From Gammaproteobacteria bacterium (GTDB lineage: Bacteria > Pseudomonadota > Gammaproteobacteria > Steroidobacterales > Steroidobacteraceae): a DNA stretch of 44,155 nt. The stretch lies in contig JAQGOE010000379.1 in assembly GCA_028293725.1 (NCBI GenBank), forward strand, positions 1 through 44,155, in the 5' to 3' direction. Positions 25,842 to 33,347 of this stretch are shown here, piece by piece. The notes below the pieces were generated by a model that ran no database searches, was not told the DNA's origin, and saw only the letters and a list, made by a program, of their open reading frames with translations. The number at the start of each line of letters is the position of its first letter. Positions within the stretch are counted from its first letter, which is position 1. The position numbers were made by a program, and so were the translations under genes.

Positions 25842-27548
25842 GTGTCACAGTCGGGCGCGCGTATTCTCATCGTCGATGACTTGCCGGAGAAGCTCCTCGT
25901 TTATCGCACGTTGCTCGAGGACCTCGATGCGCAGATCGTCGAGGCCCATTCGGGGACCGAGGCACTGAAGCGGGTTCTCGAAGGTGAGTTCGCCGTCATC
26001 CTCCTCGATGTCAACATGCCGGATATCGACGGGCTCGAGACGGCCACCCTCGTCCGACGACACAAGAACGGGCGGCACACGCCGATCATTTTCATCACCG
26101 CCTACGCCGACGAAATGCAGACCGCCCGGGGCTATGAGCTCGGTGCGGTCGACTACATTCTCTCGCCGGTCATCGCGCCGGTGATTCGCACGAAGGTGCG
26201 GGTGTTTGTTGATCTGTACGAGGCTCGCGCCGCACTGGCCCTGTCGAACCAGGAGCTCGAGACACGCGTAACCGAACGAACGGGTGAACTACAGAAAAGC
26301 AACGAGCGTCTGCAGGCGGAGATCGCCGAGCGTTTGCGCGCCGAAGCCGAGCGTGAGGCGCTGCTGGCACGCGAGAAAGTGCTCCGCGCGGAAGCGGAAG
26401 AGTTGAGCCGCTTGAAAGACGAGTTTCTGGCGACCATGTCACACGAGTTGCGGACCCCGCTGAATGCCATTTTTGGCTGGATCACGCTCTTGCGAACCAA
26501 ACGTCTGGATGAAGCCACACAGGAGCGTGCGCTGGAGACCATCGAGCGCAATGCGCGTGCGCAGAAGCGACTCATCGAAGATCTGCTCGACGTGTCGCGC
26601 ATCGTGACCGGGAAAGTGGCGCTCGAGCTCGTGACCGTCGATCCCCGGCGCGTCGTCGAGGCGGCCCTCGAGACGATGCATCCAGCCGCCCAGGCGAAGG
26701 GCCTCAAGATCGTGCCGTTGCTCGACATCGGGGCCGGCACGGTGCGCGGTGACTTCGCCCGGCTGCAACAGATCGTGTGCAACCTGCTATCCAACGCCAT
26801 CAAGTTCACCGACACCGGCGGGCATGTTGAAGTTTGCCTGGCCCGCAGAAACGATGAAGTCGAAATCAGCATCGCAGACAGCGGCCAGGGCATCAAACCC
26901 GAGTTCCTGCCGCTGGTGTTCGATCGGTTCCGCCAGGAAGACGGCTCGATCAGCCGCAGACACGGCGGCCTCGGGTTGGGTCTGGCGATCGTGCGTCACC
27001 TGGTCGAATTGCATGCCGGCAGCGTGGATGCTCAGAGCGCCGGAGAGGGTAAGGGCGCGCGGTTCATCGTGCGCCTGCCGGTGCGCGAAGCGCATCTGTT
27101 ACCTCGGGTGACGGAAGCGCCCACCAACGGCGTCGTAACGGCCGCGATGTTGATGGGAGTGCGGTTGCTCGTGGTGGACGACGATCCGGGGGCGAGAGAG
27201 CTGATCAGCGGGATGCTGGAGGGTTTCGGCGCGCAGGTCAGCGTGGCGGAGAGCGGGCAGGCAGCGCTAGCACTGCTGTTTGCGCAGCGGCCCGACGTGT
27301 TGATTGCGGATCTGGGGATGCCCGGGATGGACGGGTATGCGCTGATCGAGCAGGTGCGGGCGTTAGACCCCGACTTCGGTGGTTTGACGCCGGCAGTGGC
27401 GGTGACTGCTTACGCGTCCCCGCAGGATCGGCTGCGTGCTTTGCAAGCGGGGTATCAGAATCACGTGGCCAAGCCGGTCGAGGCCGAGGAGCTGGCCATC
27501 GTCATCGCCAGCCTGGCGGGACGGCCGGCGCAGGATAAGAGAGCCTAG
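25842..27548 (+). CDS. Receiver-histidine kinase-receiver hybrid protein
   Basis: A 568-residue soluble signalling protein. REC1 (about 6-120) has Asp56 in LLDVNMPD, but the usual Lys-Pro is replaced by LSP in DYILSPV. A coiled coil (about 130-190) leads to HisKA with His201 in [12 protein letters not shown] and HATPase with NAIKF, DSGQGI and GGLGLGLAI. REC2 (about 440-560) has Asp490 in IADLGMPGMDG and Lys452-type VAKPV at its end. The start is GTG at 25842 with AAGGA 6 bases before it, just 2 bases after the previous stop, so the two are translated together. It may take phosphate from the poly-HAMP kinase through its first receiver; that is inference. Confidence 0.9.
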   Translation: MSQSGARILIVDDLPEKLLVYRTLLEDLDAQIVEAHSGTEALKRVLEGEFAVILLDVNMPDIDGLETATLVRRHKNGRHTPIIFITAYADEMQTARGYELGAVDYILSPVIAPVIRTKVRVFVDLYEARAALALSNQELETRVTERTGELQKSNERLQAEIAERLRAEAEREALLAREKVLRAEAEELSRLKDEFLATMSHELRTPLNAIFGWITLLRTKRLDEATQERALETIERNARAQKRLIEDLLDVSRIVTGKVALELVTVDPRRVVEAALETMHPAAQAKGLKIVPLLDIGAGTVRGDFARLQQIVCNLLSNAIKFTDTGGHVEVCLARRNDEVEISIADSGQGIKPEFLPLVFDRFRQEDGSISRRHGGLGLGLAIVRHLVELHAGSVDAQSAGEGKGARFIVRLPVREAHLLPRVTEAPTNGVVTAAMLMGVRLLVVDDDPGARELISGMLEGFGAQVSVAESGQAALALLFAQRPDVLIADLGMPGMDGYALIEQVRALDPDFGGLTPAVAVTAYASPQDRLRALQAGYQNHVAKPVEAEELAIVIASLAGRPAQDKRA

Positions 27549-27667
27549 GAGGGCACTTGGCCCTGCGTAGCGCGGACCCGTGAACTTTGTGAGAGCCGAC
27601 CTTCCCGTAGCTCTGCGGCGAAAGTACCCTAGCGCAAGCTTCCCCTGGGAACTTTACGCTTTCAGGA

Positions 27668-29329
27668 ATGAGTCAGTACCCCCCACCCCCGACTCAGATA
27701 TTGGGCTCTCTCGCCATCGAGCAGCTCAACGACCTGGTGTACGTCTTCGATCGACAATTCCGCCTCCTCTATGTAAATGACACCGCCTGCAGAATCCTCG
27801 GTTATGCGCGTGAGGAACTCCTTGCGGCGAGTGCCGCGGTCATTGGTGCAGCGGATCCGCATCCGACCAGCCAGGAACCGGGGACAGCCCCTGGCTGGAA
27901 CATCGGCGAGCACTACACGGCCGAAACTTCTCTGCTCTCACGCGGCGGTCGCATCATTCCCGTCGAGATCTCGGCGCGGGTAATAGACCATGGCGGCGAG
28001 CCCCTGCGGGTGGTCGTGGCGCGCGACATCGGCGAACGTAAGTACCTGGAGGAAAAAGCCAACGCACGGATGGGAAGATTTCGCACACTCGCGGAGAATT
28101 CCCCGGATTGCGTCATACACCTCGATGCGCAATTGCGCTGCAAGTACGCCAATCCCGCTTTCAAGCAACTGCTGGGAGACGTTCCCGATGCGCAGCTGAT
28201 CGGGCAATCCATAGAGAGCTTCTCGGTCGGTGCGGTGTTGAATCGGACAGACGTGATCGGGCGCTTGAGTCAGGTTATCCAGGACAGGGCGCTCCAGGAG
28301 TACGAGGTCCATCTGCGCACGGCCACCGCGGATCTCGTCTACCTGGCGAGAGCTGTACCGGAGTTCGATAGCCATGGCCAGTTGGTAGGTGTGATTTCAA
28401 CTGCACGCGACATCACACCCTTAAAACGTATGGAGTCTGAACTCGCCGCGCGCGCCAGGGAGTTCCACACCCTTGTTGATCACCTCCCGGACGTCGTTTG
28501 CCGTTACGACCTGCAATTGCGGCGGACCTATGTCAACGCCGCATTTCACGCAGTGCATGGAACGACGGATGAGAACGTGCTGGGAAAACTCCCCGGCGAG
28601 GGCTCGCGTTTGACCGAGCCCGGGGCCATCGCGCTTCAGGAGCTTCTGCGGCAGACCTTTGCAACCCGGGTCCCGTGTGACCATGAATTCTCATTGCCCG
28701 CAAAAGATGGAAAAATCTTCTATTGGCACTTGCGCGTAATCCCGGAGTTCGATGAGAACAAGGCGGTCACGAGTTTGCTGACCGTCTGGTATGAGGTCAC
28801 GGAGCGAAAGCATTTGCTGGCCAGTCTCGACCGGATGGCCTATCACGATGCGTTGACCGGAATCGCGAATCGGGCGCTGCTCGTCGAACGCATGACACAA
28901 GGGTTGCGCGAAGCGCAGCAGCGCCACGATGCCCTTGCCCTGCTCTTCGTCGACCTGGATTCGTTCAAGCTCGTCAACGACCGCTGGGGCCATGAAGCCG
29001 GGGATGCGGTGTTGGTCGCCATAGCGCAGCGGCTGCAGAGTGTGGTCCGGGAAGCGGACACAGTCGCCCGTTTCGGAGGTGATGAGTTCGTAATCGTGCT
29101 CGCGGGGTCTTGCAGCGGCACGGCTCTCATCGCCTTGATGGACAAGATTGGCGCGGCCGTTGCTGAGCCCATTATCTGGAAAGGAACTCTCCTGCGCGTT
29201 GGGGCGAGCATCGGCCTCGCCCGCTACCCCGAGGATGGCCACGATGCCACCTCGCTGCTGCAACGTGCGGACGAGTCGATGTACTCTGAAAAAGCTCGAC
29301 GGCAGTCCCGAGCCGGCAGATACGGTTAG
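27668..29329 (+). CDS. Diguanylate cyclase with three PAS domains
   Basis: A 553-residue cytoplasmic protein that should make cyclic di-GMP. Three PAS domains follow each other (about 15-130, 135-255 and 262-375); each ends in a PAC-like strand such as VVVARDIGERK and VISTARDITPLKR. The GGDEF domain (about 380-548) has DALTGIANRALL, FVDLDSFKLVND and an intact GGDEF at 470-474. The inhibitory I-site RxxD is present as READ (461-464), so product feedback is expected. The ATG has AGGA directly before it, an unusually short spacing. It lies 119 bp after the receiver-kinase gene in the same direction and may be an output of that system. Confidence 0.9.
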   Translation: MSQYPPPPTQILGSLAIEQLNDLVYVFDRQFRLLYVNDTACRILGYAREELLAASAAVIGAADPHPTSQEPGTAPGWNIGEHYTAETSLLSRGGRIIPVEISARVIDHGGEPLRVVVARDIGERKYLEEKANARMGRFRTLAENSPDCVIHLDAQLRCKYANPAFKQLLGDVPDAQLIGQSIESFSVGAVLNRTDVIGRLSQVIQDRALQEYEVHLRTATADLVYLARAVPEFDSHGQLVGVISTARDITPLKRMESELAARAREFHTLVDHLPDVVCRYDLQLRRTYVNAAFHAVHGTTDENVLGKLPGEGSRLTEPGAIALQELLRQTFATRVPCDHEFSLPAKDGKIFYWHLRVIPEFDENKAVTSLLTVWYEVTERKHLLASLDRMAYHDALTGIANRALLVERMTQGLREAQQRHDALALLFVDLDSFKLVNDRWGHEAGDAVLVAIAQRLQSVVREADTVARFGGDEFVIVLAGSCSGTALIALMDKIGAAVAEPIIWKGTLLRVGASIGLARYPEDGHDATSLLQRADESMYSEKARRQSRAGRYG

Positions 29330-29368
29330 CGCCGCTAGCTGTTTCGCGGCTGGCAGCCTGTCTGGCTT

Positions 29369-30355
29369 CTACATCGGGTTATCCGGCACCAACACCGTCG
29401 AGCCTGTAGTACGGCGGCCTTCCAGGTCACGATGCGCCTCAGCGGCGTCCGCCAACGGATAGGTCTGGCCGACGAGGACGCGGACCGATTTGTTCTTCAC
29501 CGCCGCGAATAGCTCGCGGGCCGCACTATCGAGCGCCTCTCTCGTGGCGATGTAGTGGAACAGTGTTGGCCGTGTCAGGAACAAGGAACCCCGTTTACTC
29601 AACTCGAGCGGGCTGACCGCAGGCGGGGGCCCGGAGGCATTTCCGTAAGTCACCATCGTGCCCAGCGGGCGCAATGTGTCGAGCGACTCGATGAAGGTGT
29701 CTTTGCCGACGGAGTCATAAACAACCGCCACCCCCTGTCCCTTGGTGAACTTCTTCACGCTGGGTACGATCTCGTCGCGACCGGAAATCAGCACGAGCTT
29801 GCAACCGTACTTGCGCGCAAGCTCCGCCTTCGCTTCGCTGCCGACCACGCCGATCACCTTCGCACCGAGCGCCTTCGCCCACTGACAGAGTATGAGACCG
29901 ACTCCACCGGCGGCGGCATGGACCAGGATGGTATCGCCCTTGACCACGCGGTAAGTCCGTCGCAACAGATAGTGCGCCGTCAGCCCTTTCAACATCAGGG
30001 CGGCCGCCTGCTGGTCCGAAATGCCCTTCGGGACTTTGACGAGCCGGTCGGCGGTGATGTTGCGCACCTCACTGTAGGCGCCGGGTTTGGAGTACACGTA
30101 CGCAACACGATCGCCGACGCGGAAGCCGCGGACTTTGCGGCCGATGGCGGTAATGACACCCGCCGCCTCACGACCCAGGCCACTCGGCAGCTCGTGGGGA
30201 TACAGACCGGTCCGGTCGTAGACGTCGATGTAGTTCACACCGATGGCGGTGTGGCGCACCTGAACTTCGGCGGGCGCGGGTTTACCTGGGTCGAAGTCCT
30301 CGAAACGCAGGACCTCCGGACCGCCGTACTCGTGGAAGCGAATGGCTTTTGGCAT
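29369..30355 (-). CDS. NADPH:quinone oxidoreductase, zinc-independent MDR family
   Basis: A 328-residue medium-chain dehydrogenase/reductase of the QorA type. It starts MPKAIRFHEYGGPEVLRFED. The catalytic fold shows GVNYIDVYDRTGLYP and LGREAAGVITAIG, and the Rossmann motif AAAGGVGLILCQWAKALGA (near 150) binds NADPH. There is no structural zinc cysteine cluster, as expected for quinone reductases. The enzyme reduces quinones, perhaps as protection from redox stress. I start at 30355, because family members begin MxKAIRF; the frame continues 15 codons upstream without similarity. It is convergent with the diguanylate cyclase gene. Confidence 0.9.
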   Translation of the reverse strand: MPKAIRFHEYGGPEVLRFEDFDPGKPAPAEVQVRHTAIGVNYIDVYDRTGLYPHELPSGLGREAAGVITAIGRKVRGFRVGDRVAYVYSKPGAYSEVRNITADRLVKVPKGISDQQAAALMLKGLTAHYLLRRTYRVVKGDTILVHAAAGGVGLILCQWAKALGAKVIGVVGSEAKAELARKYGCKLVLISGRDEIVPSVKKFTKGQGVAVVYDSVGKDTFIESLDTLRPLGTMVTYGNASGPPPAVSPLELSKRGSLFLTRPTLFHYIATREALDSAARELFAAVKNKSVRVLVGQTYPLADAAEAHRDLEGRRTTGSTVLVPDNPM

Positions 30356-30532
30356 CCGCGTAGGATACCGCACGCTCGTGGCCGGGTGCCTTACCGGCAC
30401 GACGAGCCTGTGGGTTCGCGGTGGCGCAAGTTACCTTAACGCCCCGCTCCCCTTTCTTCTTATTCGACAACAGCGGGGGTCGCTCCCCGATCTTCCCCTA
30501 TTCCATATCCCGTTAACCGTTGCTTCAAGTCA

Positions 30533-30901
<369 letters not shown>

Positions 30902-30962
30902 TTATTTATAGAAAGTGTTTCGAGCGGCCGGTGTACCCGGGATTTCGCGGCAGGAGAGAATT

Positions 30963-30978
30963 TGCAGCTTTCATGCCA
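30963..30978 (-). promoter_or_regulatory. Sigma-54 promoter of the P-II gene
   Basis: The minus strand reads TGGCATGAAAGCTGCA. Against TGGCACG-N4-TTGCA it keeps the invariant GG and GC with the required 10 bases between them and differs at two other positions. It predicts a start site near 30952 and a leader of about 80 bases before the P-II ATG. Confidence 0.65.
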
Positions 30979-31020
30979 CGGTCGGAATCAGGTGTAACTC
31001 GCTGAGTTGCGGCCCGCCTT

Positions 31021-31089
31021 TGCACGCCTGCAAGAGAGCTTGCACCATTCTGGCGCGGTCATTTGTGGCACTTGCTCGTCGCTGGTGCG
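31021..31089. promoter_or_regulatory. NtrC-like activator sites upstream of the P-II promoter
   Basis: The best site, TGCACCATTCTGGCGCG (31041-31057), fits TGCACCA-N3-TGGTGCA with two mismatches. A second, TGCTCGTCGCTGGTGCG (31073-31089), has one good arm. A weaker half-site TGCAC starts at 31021. The best site is centred about 97 bp upstream of the predicted start, a usual place for NtrC enhancers. The same region precedes the flavoprotein gene at 31126. Confidence 0.5.
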
Positions 31090-31125
31090 GTGAAAGTCCC
31101 CTCTCATAGGCTATCCTTCGCGCCG

Positions 31126-32349
31126 ATGTTCGACCAAATTGTCATCGTCGGTGCCGGTCAGGCTGCCGTCCAGGCGATCGATACACTACGCCGCAAAGGG
31201 TTCACGGGGAAGCTGGCTGTCGTTGGGGACGAGCCTTGGTTGCCGTACCAGCGGCCACCCCTGTCGAAAAAATACCTCGCCGGTACACTCGAGCGCGACC
31301 GATTGATGATCCGGCCGGCACAGTTCTACGCGGATCATTCCGTGCAGACGCACCTCGGCCGCCGCGTCGAAGAGATCGCGAGAAGCGAGCAAAGACTTCG
31401 GCTCGACGACGGCTCGGTTCTCGCTTATGACGCGCTGCTGCTCGCCACGGGCAGCCGGCCGCGCAAGCTGGTCGCGCCCGGTGCCGACCTGGGTGGCGTC
31501 CATTTTCTGCGAACCATGACGGATGTGGAACGCATCCGGGCGGACTTCGGACCGGGCCGCCGTCTCGTCATTATCGGCGGGGGTTACATCGGCCTCGAGG
31601 TTGCGGCGACCGCGCGCGAGCTCGGTCTGGACGTCACCGTGCTCGAGATGGCGGATCGGGTCATGAACCGGGTCACCTGCTCCGAGATCTCCTCGTTTTA
31701 CGAGAAGGAGCATGCGCGGCACGGAGTGCGGATCATTTGTAATTCAAAAGTGCGCGCGCTCGCCGGCGATCCTGAATCACGTCGCGTCCGGGCGGTCCTG
31801 ACAGAGGATGGCGCCGAACATCCTGCCGACGTAGTGATCGTCGGCGTCGGCGTGTTACCTGCGGATGAGTTGGCCGTTGCGGCGGGCATCGAGTGCACGA
31901 ACGGCATCAATGTGGATGACCACTGCCGCACGTCGGATCCGCATATCTATGCTGCGGGCGACTGCACGCATCACCCGAATCTACATTACGGCCGTCACCT
32001 CCGGCTCGAGTCGGTTGATAACGCCTTCGAGCAGGCAACCACTGCCGCGCTCAACCTTCTCGGCACGCCCACTGTGCACGACAAGGTCCCCTGGTTCTGG
32101 TCCGACCAGTACGACCTGAAGATGATTATCGTCGGGATCTGCCACGCTCACGACACTGTTGTGACCCGCGGCAACCCGTCTTCGCGGAGTTTCAGCACCT
32201 GCTACCTACGCGGCGGCGAGATGATCGCTATCGATAGTGTGAACAGCCCCAAAGATCAGATGGCGGCACGCAAGATCATCGCCGCTCGTGGGCGACCCAA
32301 TCTCGACAAGCTCGCGGACGCGAGTATTCCCCTCAAAGATACGGTCTGA
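31126..32349 (+). CDS. FAD-dependent ferredoxin/rubredoxin-reductase-like oxidoreductase
   Basis: A 407-residue flavoprotein like putidaredoxin, rhodocoxin and phthalate-type ferredoxin reductases. An FAD-binding fold GAGQAAVQAIDTLR starts at about residue 8. PYQRPPLSKKYLAG follows near 45, ATGSRPRKL near 105, and the NAD-binding GGGYIGLEVAATARELG near 150. IYAAGDCT (about 280) is the second FAD motif. A C-terminal domain holds VPWFWSDQYDLKMIIVG. It would pass electrons from NAD(P)H to a ferredoxin or rubredoxin that serves a cytochrome P450 or dioxygenase; no such partner is in the window. Start at 31126; the frame stays open upstream without similarity. Confidence 0.87.
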   Translation: MFDQIVIVGAGQAAVQAIDTLRRKGFTGKLAVVGDEPWLPYQRPPLSKKYLAGTLERDRLMIRPAQFYADHSVQTHLGRRVEEIARSEQRLRLDDGSVLAYDALLLATGSRPRKLVAPGADLGGVHFLRTMTDVERIRADFGPGRRLVIIGGGYIGLEVAATARELGLDVTVLEMADRVMNRVTCSEISSFYEKEHARHGVRIICNSKVRALAGDPESRRVRAVLTEDGAEHPADVVIVGVGVLPADELAVAAGIECTNGINVDDHCRTSDPHIYAAGDCTHHPNLHYGRHLRLESVDNAFEQATTAALNLLGTPTVHDKVPWFWSDQYDLKMIIVGICHAHDTVVTRGNPSSRSFSTCYLRGGEMIAIDSVNSPKDQMAARKIIAARGRPNLDKLADASIPLKDTV

Positions 32350-32431
32350 GGCCGTCGTGAACGTCACCGGCAGACGTCTACATCGCCTACCTTTCTCGCC
32401 CGCGCGGATCAACGCGTGAATCGGCGTGTAA

Positions 32432-32480
32432 GACTTAGATAACACCACACGCATAGGCACGCGTGGTATCGATGTCTAAG
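32432..32480. repeat. Imperfect inverted repeat in the gap before the DUF4760 gene
   Basis: CTTAGA (32434-32439) pairs with TCTAAG (32475-32480), and an ACCACACGC block with GCGTGGT (32461-32467), giving an imperfect hairpin around a short central loop. It might be a regulatory site or a remnant of an insertion point. The rest of the 257-bp gap (32350-32606) shows no gene I can support. Confidence 0.35.
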
Positions 32481-32606
32481 ATGACCGCAGAAGACCAGGA
32501 ATATTTAGCCAAACAGTAAGATAGGCTGAATATCGAGGTCCGCCGCCACTTTCTTTGTTGCGCCGCCAAGCCGCACAATGCAACTTGTAACTCAGGGAAG
32601 AGGCAT

Positions 32607-33191
32607 ATGGCCGTCGCGGATAGATTGGGAGAGCTTCGCTTTCCGGTTACAGCAAGCATTGTTGCAACTCTGATCGTGATCGTTCTGGGCGGCGTCTACG
32701 GTTACATCATTCGGAAAGTTCCCGAAACGGTGCTTTTCATCGCCGCCGCCAGCGCTGGTGCTGGAGCCATTCTTGGCGCCTTCTACACGGCGCGCGGGCT
32801 CGAACTGACGGCGTCAGCACTGGCTCGGGACGAAATTCGATACAAGACGGCTCGAGCCTTCCAGTTCACATCGAAGTGGAATGACCCGGCCATGTTTCAT
32901 GTTCGCGATGCGGTAAGGGAACTATTAACCGGAGACCACAATTCCGTTGAGTTCTCAGCGCTGCTAACGTCCCAGCAGACGAACGTAATTCATTTTCTGA
33001 ACTTCCTGGAGGAAGTGGCGATTGCCCTGGAAAAGGCAGGAGCCGATCCTGACATTCTGCGTGAGGCATTCAGAGGTATCGTCCTGACCGCCTGGAGCAA
33101 ACTTCAAGCGTGGGCGATAGAGCAAAGGAGGAAACGAAATACTCCCAGACTATGGACCAACGTCGAAGACCTTGCTAAAAAGTGGAACTGA
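32607..33191 (+). CDS. DUF4760-like membrane-anchored hypothetical protein
   Basis: A 194-residue protein with two N-terminal membrane helices (about 14-36 and 41-62) and a cytoplasmic helical domain. RAFQFTSKWNDPAMFHVRDAVRELL and then VIHFLNFLEEVAIALEKAG, with RLWTNVEDLAKKW at the end, have the KWNDP...FLNFxEEVA pattern of DUF4760, a family of unknown function common in mobile or accessory regions. GGAAGAGG precedes the ATG. Base composition is visibly lower in GC than in the neighbours, codons ending in A or T are frequent, and dyads and a strong terminator flank it, all suggesting acquisition from outside. Confidence 0.65.
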   Translation: MAVADRLGELRFPVTASIVATLIVIVLGGVYGYIIRKVPETVLFIAAASAGAGAILGAFYTARGLELTASALARDEIRYKTARAFQFTSKWNDPAMFHVRDAVRELLTGDHNSVEFSALLTSQQTNVIHFLNFLEEVAIALEKAGADPDILREAFRGIVLTAWSKLQAWAIEQRRKRNTPRLWTNVEDLAKKWN

Positions 33192-33290
33192 TTTCAGCGT
33201 AAACTGTGCCCAGCACATAATCGGCACTCTGGAGCAATTATGACGAGAGAATTTGCGATATAGCCTGGTCAGCCCGGCTGCTCAGCCGGA

Positions 33291-33323
33291 AAGAGGCCGC
33301 TTGATGCGGCCTCTTTTGTTTCT
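33291..33323 (+). terminator. Intrinsic terminator after the DUF4760 gene
   Basis: A perfect 10-bp stem (33291-33300 with 33306-33315), loop TTGAT, followed by a T-rich tail TTGTTTC. A second perfect dyad CCGGCTG-ct-CAGCCGG sits just before it (33274-33289). The A-rich left side lets the hairpin work on both strands, so it may also end the pyruvate carboxylase transcript. Confidence 0.85.
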
Positions 33324-33347
33324 CACCCTCGCACTGCGGTTGCAGTC

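Noticed and set aside
29331..29354. GCCGC/GCGGC dyad between the convergent cyclase and quinone reductase genes as a terminator
   Set aside because: The stem has only 5 bp with a 10-base loop and no T tract on either strand.
31066..31076. TGGCAC directly followed by TTGCT on the plus strand, like a sigma-54 promoter for the flavoprotein gene
   Set aside because: The -24 and -12 parts touch each other; a sigma-54 promoter needs about 5 bases between them, so it cannot work.
32472..32519. A 15-codon frame before the DUF4760 gene
   Set aside because: No ribosome-binding site, no hydrophobic or family pattern, and it lies within an inverted repeat.
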